The notes below the pieces were generated by a model that made no database searches, had not been told where the DNA came from, and saw nothing but the letters and a program-made list of their open reading frames with translations. The translations under genes were made by a program, and so were the position numbers. Positions 37,514-47,166 of a stretch of 64,000 bases of DNA are shown in pieces (positions within the stretch are counted from its first letter, which is position 1; each line of letters opens with the position of its first letter). The DNA lies in NCBI RefSeq assembly GCF_036169555.1, contig NZ_CP108032.1, positions 1,984,001 to 2,048,000 on the forward strand, given 5' to 3'. Source of the stretch: Streptomyces sp. NBC_00306 (GTDB taxonomy: Bacteria > Actinomycetota > Actinomycetes > Streptomycetales > Streptomycetaceae).

Positions 37514-40500
37514 ATGGCACCCCCGCAGTACCGCCAGGTACCCGCCCAGGTCGACCTGGGCGCGCTCGAGCACGCCGTGCTCGACTTCTGGCGCGAGAGC
37601 AAGATCTTCGCCAAGAGCCTCGATCAGTCCGAGGGCCGCCCCGAATGGGTGTTCTACGAGGGCCCGCCGACCGCCAACGGCATGCCCGGCGCCCACCACA
37701 TCGAGGCCCGCGTCTTCAAGGACGTCTTCCCGCGCTTCCGCACCATGCGCGGCTACCACGTCGGCCGCAAGGCCGGCTGGGACTGCCACGGGCTGCCGGT
37801 CGAGCTCGCCGTCGAGAAGGAGCTCGGCTTCTCCGGCAAGAAGGACATCGAGGCGTACGGCATCGCCGAGTTCAACGAGAAGTGCCGCGAGTCGGTGACC
37901 CGGCACACCGACGCCTTCGCGGAACTGACGAACCGCATGGGCTACTGGGTCGACCTCGACGACGCGTACCGCACGATGGACCCCTCGTACATCGAGTCCG
38001 TCTGGTGGTCGCTGAAGGAGATCTTCAACAAGGGCCTGCTGGTCCAGGACCACCGCGTCGCGCCCTGGTGCCCCCGCTGCGGCACCGGCCTGTCCGACCA
38101 CGAGCTGGCGCAGGGCTACGAGACGGTCGTGGACCCCTCGGTCTTCGTCCGCTTCCCGCTCACCTCGGGCCCCCTCGCCGGCGAGGCGTCGCTGCTGGTG
38201 TGGACGACGACCCCCTGGACGCTGGTGTCCAACACGGCGGTCGCCGCGCACCCCGAGGTCACCTATGTGGTGGCCACCGATGGCAACGAGAAGCTGGTCG
38301 TCGCCGAGCCGCTGCTGGAGAAGGCGCTCGGCGAAGGCTGGGAGACCACCGGGGCGTCGTTCACCGGCGCCGAGATGGAGCGCTGGACGTATCAGCGCCC
38401 CTTCGAGCTGGTCGAGTTCCCGGCACCCGCGCACTACGTCGTGAACGCCGAGTACGTCACGACCGAGGACGGTACGGGTCTGGTCCACCAGTCCCCCGCC
38501 TTCGGTGAGGACGACCTCAAAGTCTGCCGCGCCTACGGTCTGCCCGTGGTGAACCCGGTCCGCCCGGACGGCACCTTCGAGGAGGACGTCCCGCTGGTCG
38601 GCGGCGTCTTCTTCAAGAAGGCCGACGAGGCGCTGACCGAGGACCTCCAGACGCGCGGCCTGCTCTTCCGGCACGTCCCGTACGAGCACAGCTACCCGCA
38701 CTGCTGGCGCTGCCACACGGCGCTGCTCTACTACGCGCAGCCGTCCTGGTACATCCGCACCACCGCCATCAAGGACCGGCTGCTCGAGGAGAACGAGAAC
38801 ACCAACTGGTTCCCCGACTCGGTCAAGCAGGGCCGGTTCGGCGACTGGCTCAACAACAACATCGACTGGGCGCTCTCCCGCAACCGCTACTGGGGCACGC
38901 CGCTGCCGATCTGGCGCTGCGAGGAGGACCACCTCACGGTCGTCGGCTCGCGTGCCGAGCTGACCGAGCTGACGGGCACCGACCAGTCGGCGCTGGACCC
39001 GCACCGCCCGTACATCGACGCGGTCACCTTCGACTGCCCGCAGTGCTCCGCCACCGCGACGCGTGTGCCCGAGGTCATCGACGCCTGGTACGACTCGGGT
39101 TCGATGCCGTTCGCGCAGTGGGGATACCCGTACCGGAACAAGGAGATCTTCGAGAAGCGCTACCCGGCGCAGTTCATCTCGGAGGCGATCGACCAGACCC
39201 GCGGGTGGTTCTACACCCTGATGGCGGTCGGCACCCTGGTCTTCGACAAGTCCTCGTACGAGAACGTCGTGTGCCTCGGCCACATCCTCGCCGAGGACGG
39301 CCGCAAGATGTCCAAGCACCTGGGGAACATCCTCCAGCCGATCCCGCTCATGGATCAGCACGGCGCGGACGCGGTGCGCTGGTTCATGGCCGCCGGCGGC
39401 TCCCCGTGGGCCGCCCGCCGGGTCGGTCACGGCACCATCCAGGAGGTCGTCCGCAAGACGCTCCTCACCTACTGGAACACGGTGGCCTTCCAGGCCCTGT
39501 ACGCCCGCACGTCCAACTGGGCGCCGTCCGCGGCCGATCCGGCCCCGGCCGAGCGCACGGTGCTGGACCGATGGCTGCTGAGCGAGCTCAACGCGCTCGT
39601 GGACCAGACGACGCAGGCGATGGAGTCGTACGACACCCAGCGCGCCGGCAAGCTGCTGTCCTCGTTCGTCGACGACCTGTCGAACTGGTACGTGCGCCGC
39701 TCGCGCCGCCGCTTCTGGCAGGGCGACAAGGCGGCCCTGCGCACGCTCCACGACGTGGTGGAGACGGTGACGCGGCTCATGGCGCCGCTGACCCCGTTCA
39801 TCACGGAGCGGGTCTGGCAGGACCTGGTGGTCCCGGTGACGGTGGACACGCCCGAGTCGGTGCACCTGTCCACCTGGCCGGCGGCGGACCTGGACGCGAT
39901 CGACCCGGTGCTGTCCCAGCAGATGGCGCTGGTACGGCGGCTGGTCGAGCTGGGACGCGCGACGCGGGCCGAGTCGGGCGTCAAGACCCGCCAGCCGCTG
40001 TCGCGTGCGCTGGTGGCGGCGACGGGCTTCGAGTCGCTCTCCCCCGAGCTGCGCGCGCAGATCACCGAGGAGCTGAACGTCTCCTCGCTCGCCACCCTCG
40101 CCGAGGTCGGCGGCTCGCTCGTCGACACGACGGCGAAGGCCAACTTCCGGGCGCTGGGCAAGCGGTTCGGCAAGGGCGTGCAGGCCGTGGCCAAGGCGGT
40201 CGCCGAGGCGGACGCGGCGGCCCTGTCGCTCGCGCTGCGCAACGGCACGGCCACGGTGACGGTCGACGGCGAGACGATCACCCTCTCCCCGGACGAGGTG
40301 ATCATCACGGAGACCCCGCGCGAGGGCTGGTCGGTGGCGTCCGACGCGGGCGCGACGGTCGCGCTCGACCTGGAGATCACCCCCGAGCTGCGTCTCGCGG
40401 GACTCGCACGTGACGCGATCCGCCTGATCCAGGAGGCGCGCAAGAACAGCGGCCTCGATGTGGCGGACCGGATCGCGGTCGTCTGGTCCTCGACGGACCC

Positions 40501-40651
40501 CTCGACGACGGAGGCGCTCACGGAACACGCGCCGCTGATCGCGGACGAGGTACTGGCGACGTCGTTCACCGCGTCGACGCCGCCCGCGGACTTCGGCCCG
40601 CCCTTCACGGACGAGGGCCTGTCCCTGACGTTCCACCTGCACAAGCAGTAA
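37514..40651 (+). CDS. ileS: Isoleucyl-tRNA synthetase (long, type-2 form)
   Basis: The 1045-aa class I synthetase attaches Ile to tRNA-Ile. The HIGH-type signature is HHIE at residues 61-64 and the KMSKS loop is KMSKH near residue 598. An editing CP1 domain lies between (for example WTTTPWTLVSNTAVAAHPEVTYVV). The length and sequence match the eukaryote-like IleS of actinobacteria, which tends to resist mupirocin; that is family knowledge, not shown here. The GGAGGAG ribosome site is 8 nt before the ATG and is controlled by the upstream T-box. Confidence 0.97.
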   Translation: MAPPQYRQVPAQVDLGALEHAVLDFWRESKIFAKSLDQSEGRPEWVFYEGPPTANGMPGAHHIEARVFKDVFPRFRTMRGYHVGRKAGWDCHGLPVELAVEKELGFSGKKDIEAYGIAEFNEKCRESVTRHTDAFAELTNRMGYWVDLDDAYRTMDPSYIESVWWSLKEIFNKGLLVQDHRVAPWCPRCGTGLSDHELAQGYETVVDPSVFVRFPLTSGPLAGEASLLVWTTTPWTLVSNTAVAAHPEVTYVVATDGNEKLVVAEPLLEKALGEGWETTGASFTGAEMERWTYQRPFELVEFPAPAHYVVNAEYVTTEDGTGLVHQSPAFGEDDLKVCRAYGLPVVNPVRPDGTFEEDVPLVGGVFFKKADEALTEDLQTRGLLFRHVPYEHSYPHCWRCHTALLYYAQPSWYIRTTAIKDRLLEENENTNWFPDSVKQGRFGDWLNNNIDWALSRNRYWGTPLPIWRCEEDHLTVVGSRAELTELTGTDQSALDPHRPYIDAVTFDCPQCSATATRVPEVIDAWYDSGSMPFAQWGYPYRNKEIFEKRYPAQFISEAIDQTRGWFYTLMAVGTLVFDKSSYENVVCLGHILAEDGRKMSKHLGNILQPIPLMDQHGADAVRWFMAAGGSPWAARRVGHGTIQEVVRKTLLTYWNTVAFQALYARTSNWAPSAADPAPAERTVLDRWLLSELNALVDQTTQAMESYDTQRAGKLLSSFVDDLSNWYVRRSRRRFWQGDKAALRTLHDVVETVTRLMAPLTPFITERVWQDLVVPVTVDTPESVHLSTWPAADLDAIDPVLSQQMALVRRLVELGRATRAESGVKTRQPLSRALVAATGFESLSPELRAQITEELNVSSLATLAEVGGSLVDTTAKANFRALGKRFGKGVQAVAKAVAEADAAALSLALRNGTATVTVDGETITLSPDEVIITETPREGWSVASDAGATVALDLEITPELRLAGLARDAIRLIQEARKNSGLDVADRIAVVWSSTDPSTTEALTEHAPLIADEVLATSFTASTPPADFGPPFTDEGLSLTFHLHKQ

Positions 40652-40664
40652 CGGCCCTACAGGG

Positions 40665-40694
40665 AGGGGCCCGGGGCTTCGGCCCCGGGCCCCT
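40665..40694 (+). terminator. ileS hairpin terminator with TTCG loop
   Basis: Bases 40665-40677 pair perfectly with 40682-40694 around a TTCG tetraloop. The stem begins 13 nt after the ileS stop. Confidence 0.8.
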
Positions 40695-40813
40695 TCGTGT
40701 TGTCGGGGCGACCCGCTGGGGGATGCGCGGACCCCGGCCAACCGCGAGGCCCGGCCCCGCAACCCCGGTCAGGCGGTACCAACCCGAGCAGGACCGCCGG
40801 CCGCACCACATCA

Positions 40814-41007
40814 AGCCCCGCCGGCGATTGAGGCGCGAAGGACCCGGGCCCGCCACACGGGCCGACTCTCCAGCCCCGCCGGCGACTGAGGCGCAACGAG
40901 CACCAACGGCAGCCAGCCGGGCTCAGACCAACCACCCCCGGCACAACCACCGGCCCAGCCAACCCGAGCCCCGCCGGCGATTGAGGCGCAACGAGGACCA
41001 ACGGCAG
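40814..41007. repeat. Three copies of a Streptomyces intergenic repeat
   Basis: The motif agccccgccggcgattgagg and neighbours occurs at 40814, 40872 and 40967, each followed by cgcgaagg or cgcaacgag and, in copies 2 and 3, accaacggca. Spacings of 58 and 95 bp are unequal. The rest of this 466-bp ileS-divIVA gap shows no gene. The element recurs in many Streptomyces genomes as I recall. Confidence 0.75.
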
Positions 41008-41040
41008 GCACCCCGGTCGCGACTGACCCCGCACAAGACA

Positions 41041-41077
41041 AGGGCCGGGCCCGGGACATGGTCCCGGGCCCGGCCCT
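41041..41077 (-). terminator. divIVA hairpin terminator, perfect 17-bp stem
   Basis: Bases 41041-41057 are the exact reverse complement of 41061-41077, with a 3-nt loop. It begins 41 nt after the divIVA stop on the minus strand, ending the dcw transcripts. Confidence 0.85.
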
Positions 41078-41117
41078 CAGCCTGCCGACGGCTACGCGCG
41101 CTCCGCGCGACCGCCCG

Positions 41118-42230
41118 TCAGTTGTCGTCCTCGTCGATCAGGAAGCCCCGCATCGGCGACGGCGCCTGCTGCATCGGCTGCGGCGCCTGCGGCCGTACCG
41201 GTGCCATCGGCTGGGTCATCGCCGGGGACATCTGCTGCTGGCCACCGTACGAGGGCGGACCGCCCATCGACGGGTTGCCACCCATCGACTGGCCCATGGA
41301 CGGGTTGCCACCCATGGTGTGACCCATCGAACCCGCGCCGGCCGAAGCCATCGACGGGGACGGCGGCAGCGACGCGGCCGCCGGGGTCCGCGGCGGAGCC
41401 AGCGAGTCGTCGGCCTGGGTCTCCAGCTGACGCAGCTGCGACTCCAGGTAGGACTTCAGACGCGTACGGTACTCACGCTCGAAGCCTCGCAGGTCCTCGA
41501 CCTTGCGCTCCAGCGTGGCGCGGGCCGACTCCAGCGAGCCCATCGCGACGCGGTGCTTCTCCTGTGCGTCCCGCTCGAGCGCGTCCGCCTTGGCGCGGGC
41601 GTCCCGCTCCAGGCCCTCGGCGCGCGAACGTGCCTCGCCGACGATCTTGTTGGCCTCGGAACGGGCCTCCGCGATCGCCTGGTCGGCGGTCTGCTGGGCC
41701 AGCGAGAGGACACGGGCGGCGCTGTCGCCGCCGGGGCCCTGACCGGGCTGACCCATCTGCGGGCCGTGACCCATCGGGCCGCCCATGGGGCCACCCTGCA
41801 TCGGACCGCCCATGGGGCCGCCCTGCATGGGACCACCCTGCATCGGGCCGGGGCCGTGCTGGCCCTGCGGGCCGCCGTGGCTGGGACCGGCCGGAAGCTG
41901 CGGAGCACCACCGGGCAGCTGGGGCGGGCCCATCTGCGGCGGCTGCTGCTGGACCGGCGGTCCGGATATGGCGGCGGGCACCGGGGCACCCGGGCCTCGG
42001 CCGTCCTGCTGCTCCGGCGGCTTGCGCATGCCCTGCTGCTGCTGGTTCTGCGCCGCCGCACGGGTCGCCGCGGCCAGCTTGGCGCGCAGGTCCTCGTTCT
42101 CGCGGAGCAGGCGGGTCAGCTCGGACTCGACCTCGTCGAGGAAGGCATCGACCTCGTCCTCGTCATAGCCTTCTCGAAGGCGGACGGTCGTGAACTGCTT
42201 GTTCCGCACGTCCTCGGGGGTCAGCGGCAT
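41118..42230 (-). CDS. divIVA: Polar-growth coiled-coil protein DivIVA
   Basis: The 370-aa protein begins [20 protein letters not shown], the conserved membrane-curvature-sensing N-terminus, then a coiled coil ([26 protein letters not shown]), a long Pro/Gln/Gly/Met-rich spacer with repeated MQGGPMGG units, and a second coiled coil near residues 200-290. In Streptomyces it recruits the polarisome at hyphal tips and directs apical wall growth. Met/Gly repeats in the spacer and in the C-terminal NPSMGG repeats may vary between strains. GAGGTGA precedes the ATG. Confidence 0.95.
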   Translation of the reverse strand: MPLTPEDVRNKQFTTVRLREGYDEDEVDAFLDEVESELTRLLRENEDLRAKLAAATRAAAQNQQQQGMRKPPEQQDGRGPGAPVPAAISGPPVQQQPPQMGPPQLPGGAPQLPAGPSHGGPQGQHGPGPMQGGPMQGGPMGGPMQGGPMGGPMGHGPQMGQPGQGPGGDSAARVLSLAQQTADQAIAEARSEANKIVGEARSRAEGLERDARAKADALERDAQEKHRVAMGSLESARATLERKVEDLRGFEREYRTRLKSYLESQLRQLETQADDSLAPPRTPAAASLPPSPSMASAGAGSMGHTMGGNPSMGQSMGGNPSMGGPPSYGGQQQMSPAMTQPMAPVRPQAPQPMQQAPSPMRGFLIDEDDN

Positions 42231-42284
42231 CTCTTCTTCACCTCTACGTAGTCGTCGGCAGTCGGCAAGACCGTATCGCTCACA

Positions 42285-42575
42285 TCAATTCCCCACGCTG
42301 TTCACGATGGAGATCAGGATGTAGACGATGATCATCAGAACGAAGAAGGACAGGTCGAGTGCCACGCCCCCGAGACGCAGCGGCGGGATGAACCGCCGCA
42401 GAAGCTTGAGCGGTGGATCGGTGACAGTGTAGGTGGCCTCAAGAACGACCACCATCGCCTTGCCGGGTTGCCATGAGCGGGCGAACTGGAAGACGTAGTC
42501 CATGACCAGCCGGAAAATCAGCACGATGAGGAAGCACATCAGCACGATGTAGATCACTTGTAGTGCGACGCCCAT
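42285..42575 (-). CDS. YggT family membrane protein
   Basis: The 96-aa protein has two hydrophobic helices (QVIYIVLMCFLIVLIFRLVM and DLSFFVLMIIVYILISIV) separated by a loop with LEATYTVTDPPLKLLRRFIPPL, the conserved YggT motif. It lies between sepF and divIVA, as in most actinobacteria and firmicutes, and is presumed to support division or osmotic tolerance. The start at 42575 avoids an unneeded upstream extension. Confidence 0.92.
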   Translation of the reverse strand: MGVALQVIYIVLMCFLIVLIFRLVMDYVFQFARSWQPGKAMVVVLEATYTVTDPPLKLLRRFIPPLRLGGVALDLSFFVLMIIVYILISIVNSVGN

Positions 42576-42642
42576 CCCGCGCTTCCCTCTCCCCTGGCTC
42601 TCTCGGTCCGGCCTCGCGGCCGGGTCGTTCCCGTGTCGTGTC

Positions 42643-43248
42643 TCAGCTCTGGTTGAAGAACCCGCCCTCTGCGATGCGGGCCTTGTCCTCCGCCGTGACA
42701 TCGACGTTAGCAGGCGACAACAGGAACACCTTCTGCGTCACTCGCTCAATGCTGCCATGCAGACCGAAGACGAGTCCCGCGGCAAAGTCGACAAGTCGCT
42801 TCGCATCGGTGTCGTCCATCTCCGTGAGATTCATGATCACCGGGGTGCCCTCGCGGAAGTGTTCCCCGATGGTACGGGCCTCGTTGTAGGTCCGCGGGTG
42901 AAGAGTGGTGATGCGGTAGGGCTCCCGCTCGGACACGACCTTGGGCATGATCACCGGTGCGTTCTTCTCCAGGCTCGGACGTTCAGGTGTGATGGATGCC
43001 ACGGGGGCAATTCGTGCCGGACGTCCACTTTCAGCGGGAAGCGGAACCGGCTCGCGCTGCGCCGGGGGCTGAACTGCCCGCACCGGCTCCTCCCGCTCCA
43101 CCTGGTGCGGGGGTTGGTGCCGCCGGTGCTCCCGCTCGGGTTCCGGCTCGGGTTCGAAGTCGTCGTCGGGATCGAAACCCCGGCCGTCGTACCCATCGTC
43201 CTCCACGAGGCCGAGGTAGACCGCCATCTTGCGCATCGCGCCGGCCAT
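42643..43248 (-). CDS. sepF: Cell division protein SepF
   Basis: The 201-aa protein has a short amphipathic N-terminus ([14 protein letters not shown]), an acidic Pro-rich linker (residues 20-90), and the C-terminal SepF domain ([25 protein letters not shown], then [17 protein letters not shown]), which polymerises into arcs. In actinobacteria, which lack FtsA and ZipA, SepF tethers FtsZ to the membrane. GGAGGA lies 8 nt before the ATG. A GTGGATCG/CGATCCAC inverted repeat (43271-43278, 43299-43306) lies in its leader. Confidence 0.95.
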   Translation of the reverse strand: MAGAMRKMAVYLGLVEDDGYDGRGFDPDDDFEPEPEPEREHRRHQPPHQVEREEPVRAVQPPAQREPVPLPAESGRPARIAPVASITPERPSLEKNAPVIMPKVVSEREPYRITTLHPRTYNEARTIGEHFREGTPVIMNLTEMDDTDAKRLVDFAAGLVFGLHGSIERVTQKVFLLSPANVDVTAEDKARIAEGGFFNQS

Positions 43249-43372
43249 TCTCTGAGTCCTCCGCTCTGTGGTGGATCGGCCTCGTCACCAAGTGCCCGCG
43301 ATCCACTCGGCCTGCCCGCTATGTGGCGGGAATGACCATATTTTCTGCTGTGGTCCGACTTGCTTCGCGACG

Positions 43373-44092
43373 TTACCCGAGCCGGGGTCGGACTCCGAGT
43401 ACCGCGGTGCCGACGCGTACATGTGTCGCTCCGGCCGCCACCGCCTCTTCGAGATCCGCACTCATCCCTGCTGACACCATGTTCGCAGCCGGATGCCCGG
43501 CGCGCAGGCTGGATGAGAATTCCATCATCCGCTCGAATGCCGCCCGTTGCCGTCCCGCGAACGGTCCGGCCAGCGGCGCGACGGTCATGAGCCCGTCGAG
43601 CCGCAACCCTGGCGCCTCGGCGACCGCGGCCGCCAACTCCTCGATCCCGTCGGGCGCGACGCCGCCCCGGTCACCCCGGGTCCCCGCGTCGGCGTCCAGC
43701 GCGACCTGGATCAGACAGCCGAGCTCGCGCTCTGCCTTCACGGCGGCCGACGAGAGCGCGCCGACCAGCTTCAGCCGGTCGACCGACTGCACCACATCGG
43801 CATAACTCGCAACAGAACGGACCTTGTTCGTCTGCAACTGACCGACGAAGTGCCACATCAGGTCCAGATCCGAGCAGGCCTCGGCCTTGGGGGCCGCGTC
43901 CTGGTCACGGTTTTCGGCCACATGCCGGACTCCGAGTTCGTGGAGCAGGCGCACATCACTGGCGGGGTAGGTCTTGGTGACGACGATGAGCGTCACCTCC
44001 TCCCGCTTGCGGCCGGCGGCCGCGCAGGCAGAGGAGATACGTTCCTCCACTGCTGCCAGGTTCGTCGCGAGTTCGTTTCTGCGGTGGGTCAT
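43373..44092 (-). CDS. YggS-type PLP homeostasis protein
   Basis: The 239-aa single-domain PLP protein (YlmE in the dcw cluster) has its PLP Lys in LIVVTKTYPASDVRLL (residue 40) and a glycine-rich phosphate-binding end (MSAGMSADLEEAVAAGATHVRVGTA). YggS proteins balance PLP and amino-acid pools. The ATG overlaps the ylmD stop by 4 bp, and the gene sits directly downstream of ylmD and ftsZ. Confidence 0.93.
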   Translation of the reverse strand: MTHRRNELATNLAAVEERISSACAAAGRKREEVTLIVVTKTYPASDVRLLHELGVRHVAENRDQDAAPKAEACSDLDLMWHFVGQLQTNKVRSVASYADVVQSVDRLKLVGALSSAAVKAERELGCLIQVALDADAGTRGDRGGVAPDGIEELAAAVAEAPGLRLDGLMTVAPLAGPFAGRQRAAFERMMEFSSSLRAGHPAANMVSAGMSADLEEAVAAGATHVRVGTAVLGVRPRLG

Positions 44093-44838
44093 GCGTCTGT
44101 CACTCCAGCCAGCCAGACATATCCGGCGAGCCGCCCGGTGGTGCGGTCCCGGCGGTACGAGAAGTGGTCCCGCGACTCCAGTGTGCAGAATCCGGACGCC
44201 TGCCGGTCGGCGACACCGAGGGCTTCGAGCTGGGCATGCACTCCGGCGGTCACATCGACGGCCGGGGTCCCCCAGCTCGTCTCCGACCAGGCAGCCGGTT
44301 CGGCCGCCGCCACCTCGGCGCGCATCTGCTCGGGTACCTCGTAGCACCGTCCGCAGACCGCCGGACCCGTACGGGCCACGATCCGCTCCGGCTCGGCGCC
44401 CAGCGATGTCATCGCCGCCACGGTGGCGGGCACGATCCCCGCGACCATCCCGGGGCGGCCGGCGTGCGCGGCTCCCACCACACCCGCGACCGGGTCGGCG
44501 AGCAGGACGGGAGTGCAGTCCGCGGTCAGTACGGCGAGGGCGAGGCCGCGACGGGCGGTGACCACGCCGTCGACCTGCGGGACCGGGGCGTCACCCCACG
44601 GCCCGTCGACCACGGCGACGTCCTTGCCGTGGACCTGGTTCATCCAGACGACCGCGTCCGGGTCGAGCCCCAGCTCCTCGGCGGCGGCCGCCCGGTTCGC
44701 CCGAACGGCGGCGGGGTCGTCACCGACCGCGCCGCCGAGGTTGAGCTCCTCGTACGGAACGGCGCTCACCCCGCCCCACCTGTCGGTGAAGGCGAAATGG
44801 GCGCCGCTCGCGTGTATCGCGTCGTGCCGCACGGTCAC
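44089..44838 (-). CDS. YlmD/LACC1-type purine nucleoside phosphorylase
   Basis: The 249-aa protein has the multicopper-laccase-like LACC1 fold. Metal ligands appear in [10 protein letters not shown] (His), [10 protein letters not shown] (Cys) and [10 protein letters not shown] (His). Bacterial relatives (YfiH/PgeF) cleave or phosphorolyse purine nucleosides, and a muramyl role has also been described. The GTG start at 44838 overlaps the ftsZ stop by 4 bp. Confidence 0.92.
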   Translation of the reverse strand: MTVRHDAIHASGAHFAFTDRWGGVSAVPYEELNLGGAVGDDPAAVRANRAAAAEELGLDPDAVVWMNQVHGKDVAVVDGPWGDAPVPQVDGVVTARRGLALAVLTADCTPVLLADPVAGVVGAAHAGRPGMVAGIVPATVAAMTSLGAEPERIVARTGPAVCGRCYEVPEQMRAEVAAAEPAAWSETSWGTPAVDVTAGVHAQLEALGVADRQASGFCTLESRDHFSYRRDRTTGRLAGYVWLAGVTDA

Positions 44839-46031
44839 TTCAAGAAGTCCGGTACATCCAGCTCTTCGGCCTGGGTGTCCGGGTACGGACGGGCCGGCGG
44901 GACCTGCGGGGAGGACGACGACGACAGGTCGTTCGCGACCGGGAGCGGCTCGGACTCCTCACGGACCGGAACACTGCCCAGTCCGGAGGACCGGGGCGAG
45001 TCGGTACCGCGGGCCGGGGTGGCCGGCGGCTCCTCACGCTTGTTCGAGGCCGACCCGAGAACGTTGTCGCGCTTGGTCGGCGGCTGACCGCCGTCGAAGC
45101 CCGCCGCGATGACCGTGACCCGTACCTCGTCGCCGAGCGCGTCGTCGATCACCGCACCGAAGATGATGTTGGCCTCCGGGTGGGCGGCCTCGCTCACCAG
45201 CTGCGCGGCCTCGTTGATCTCGAAGAGACCGAGGTCCGAGCCGCCGGAGATGGAGAGCAGCACGCCGCGGGCGCCGTCGATGGACGCCTCGAGCAGCGGC
45301 GAGGAGATCGCCATCTCGGCGGCGGCCACCGCGCGGTCGTCGCCGCGCGCCGAGCCGATGCCCATGAGCGCCGAGCCGGCCTCGGACATCACCGACTTGA
45401 CGTCGGCGAAGTCGAGGTTGATCAGACCCGGGGTGGTGATGAGGTCGGTGATGCCCTGGACACCCGAAAGCAGTACCTGGTCCGCGGACTTGAACGCGTC
45501 CAGCACGCTGACCTGGCGGTCCGAGATGGACAGCAGCCGGTCGTTGGGGATGACGATGAGGGTGTCGACCTCTTCGCGGAGCTCGGCGATGCCGTCCTCC
45601 GCCTGGTTCGCGCGGCGGCGTCCCTCGAAGGTGAACGGGCGGGTGACCACACCGATCGTGAGGGCGCCGAGCGAGCGTGCGATGTTGGCGACGACGGGTG
45701 CGCCGCCGGTGCCGGTACCGCCGCCTTCGCCTGCGGTGACGAAGACCATGTCGGCCCCCTTGAGGACCTCCTCGATCTCCTCACGGTGGTCCTCTGCCGC
45801 CTTGCGACCGACTGCCGGATTGGCCCCGGCGCCGAGGCCGCGGGTGAGTTCACGGCCGACGTCGAGCTTGACGTCGGCGTCGCTCATCAACAGAGCCTGT
45901 GCGTCTGTGTTGATCGCGATGAACTCGACGCCCTTGAGACCGACCTCGATCATTCGGTTGATGGCATTGACACCACCGCCGCCGACACCGATGACCTTGA
46001 TGACTGCGAGGTAGTTCTGCGGTGCTGCCAC
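44835..46031 (-). CDS. ftsZ: Cell division GTPase FtsZ
   Basis: The 398-aa tubulin-like GTPase forms the division ring. Motifs are [15 protein letters not shown], the GTP signature [16 protein letters not shown], and [21 protein letters not shown] disordered linker leads to the C-terminal interaction tail [11 protein letters not shown], the site for SepF and SsgB-type partners. The GTG at 46031 gives [13 protein letters not shown]; earlier in-frame codons are non-conserved. In Streptomyces FtsZ is needed for sporulation septa but not viability. Confidence 0.98.
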   Translation of the reverse strand: MAAPQNYLAVIKVIGVGGGGVNAINRMIEVGLKGVEFIAINTDAQALLMSDADVKLDVGRELTRGLGAGANPAVGRKAAEDHREEIEEVLKGADMVFVTAGEGGGTGTGGAPVVANIARSLGALTIGVVTRPFTFEGRRRANQAEDGIAELREEVDTLIVIPNDRLLSISDRQVSVLDAFKSADQVLLSGVQGITDLITTPGLINLDFADVKSVMSEAGSALMGIGSARGDDRAVAAAEMAISSPLLEASIDGARGVLLSISGGSDLGLFEINEAAQLVSEAAHPEANIIFGAVIDDALGDEVRVTVIAAGFDGGQPPTKRDNVLGSASNKREEPPATPARGTDSPRSSGLGSVPVREESEPLPVANDLSSSSSPQVPPARPYPDTQAEELDVPDFLK

Positions 46032-46307
46032 GTCGAAGGCCTCTCGCCTCGAGTTACGTGTCGTCACGGCGCGGTTCTCGTGCCGCGACGACGGATGCCG
46101 ATGGGACGGTCCGAAACGCCGACCCAAACCCTAACGTTGAAGTTTAGGGTTACCAGTGTGTCCGTTCGCTGGACTCTTCCGAACAGGACACTAAGTCGAC
46201 AAGTGGCGCACGTTCAATGAACACGCCGAACCTCCCGTTTTTCTTTTCACCCTATGTGATCAGCCGTTGCGATGACCAACCAGGGTGCTGGCCAGCGCAA
46301 ATGTGCG
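46032..46307 (-). promoter_or_regulatory. ftsZ upstream control region
   Basis: The 276-bp gap between ftsQ and ftsZ is unusually AT-rich for this window. AACCCTAA (46127-46134) and TTAGGGTT (46144-46151) form an inverted repeat with a 9-nt loop about 96 bp upstream of the start. In Streptomyces this gap carries several ftsZ promoters, including a developmental one; no single promoter can be fixed by eye. Confidence 0.6.
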
Positions 46308-47111
46308 TCAACTCCCTGACGCCGCAGGGGCGGTGGGCGCGCTCACGTCGAAGTGCCGGGCCGACGGCGCGGCTTTCATCAGCGCGGTGAGCGCGCGCGC
46401 CTTCGCCTGGCCGTCCGCGGAGCTCCCCCACACCACGGTGCGGTCGCGACTCAACTCCAGGGAGATGTAGTCGTATGAGCGCACTACAACGGTCCGGGTG
46501 TCCGTGGCGACTTTTCCGGGGACTTCGCTTCTGACGCGTACTGCCTCAGCGACAAGCCGGGCGGTCCCGAACCGGCGCAGACTCGGCGACCGCTCGGGCG
46601 ACAATTGCAGCATGGGAACGGCTTTGGGCGCCTTGTCGACCGTGGCGAACCGAACGCCCTTCGCGTCCACTTCGACGAACTGATCGCCCTTCGCCATGAG
46701 CAGGACGGGCTTTCGTTCGGTCACCTTCACCGCGACGCCGTCGGGCCACGAGCGGGACACCTCGACCGAGTCGATCCGCGGAAGTCGCTTCAGCAGCCTG
46801 GCTTCAATGCTGCCCGTGTCGACGGAAATCAGCGGCGAGCCCATCGGGACGTCCGCCACCGCGATCACCTCGTCCGGCGAAAGAACGTCCGTGCCCGACG
46901 CCTTCACCTGCTCCACGCGCAGCAGATCGGACCCGTAGAGCGCCCAGACCCCGCCGCCGGCGAACAGGAGGGCGGCGAGGGCGAGCAGCAGGGCCCGGCC
47001 GCTCAGGCGCAGCCGGCGCCTGCGGCGGCGGCCCGGGGGCGGGCCGGACGTCTCGCCCTTGGACTTCCAGGGCTTGCGTGCACCGCGCTCGGCGGTGGTC
47101 GGTCCGGCCAC
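46308..47111 (-). CDS. ftsQ: Cell division protein FtsQ (DivIB)
   Basis: The 267-aa bitopic protein has a basic cytoplasmic start (GRRRRRRLRLSGRALLL), one membrane helix (ALLLALAALLFAGGGVWALY) and an external POTRA domain (LLRVEQVKASGTDVLSPDEV) followed by a FtsQ beta domain. It links FtsZ-side proteins to FtsL and FtsI. The GTG at 47111 is fixed by AAGGAG 9 nt upstream. It starts 55 bp downstream of the murG stop; no murC lies between. Confidence 0.93.
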   Translation of the reverse strand: MAGPTTAERGARKPWKSKGETSGPPPGRRRRRRLRLSGRALLLALAALLFAGGGVWALYGSDLLRVEQVKASGTDVLSPDEVIAVADVPMGSPLISVDTGSIEARLLKRLPRIDSVEVSRSWPDGVAVKVTERKPVLLMAKGDQFVEVDAKGVRFATVDKAPKAVPMLQLSPERSPSLRRFGTARLVAEAVRVRSEVPGKVATDTRTVVVRSYDYISLELSRDRTVVWGSSADGQAKARALTALMKAAPSARHFDVSAPTAPAASGS

Positions 47112-47166
47112 GCTCCCGGTCTCCTTCCGGCTGGGGCCCGGGGGTTGACCCGGGACCGGCGCAGGC

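Noticed and set aside
40814..41007. Possible CRISPR array from three dispersed repeats
   Set aside because: Spacings of 58 and 95 bp are unequal and the units diverge, and no cas gene is present.
46126..46151. Telomere-like CCCTAA/TTAGGG pair upstream of ftsZ
   Set aside because: It is a single inverted pair, not a tandem array, in the middle of a core gene cluster; it reads better as a regulatory dyad.
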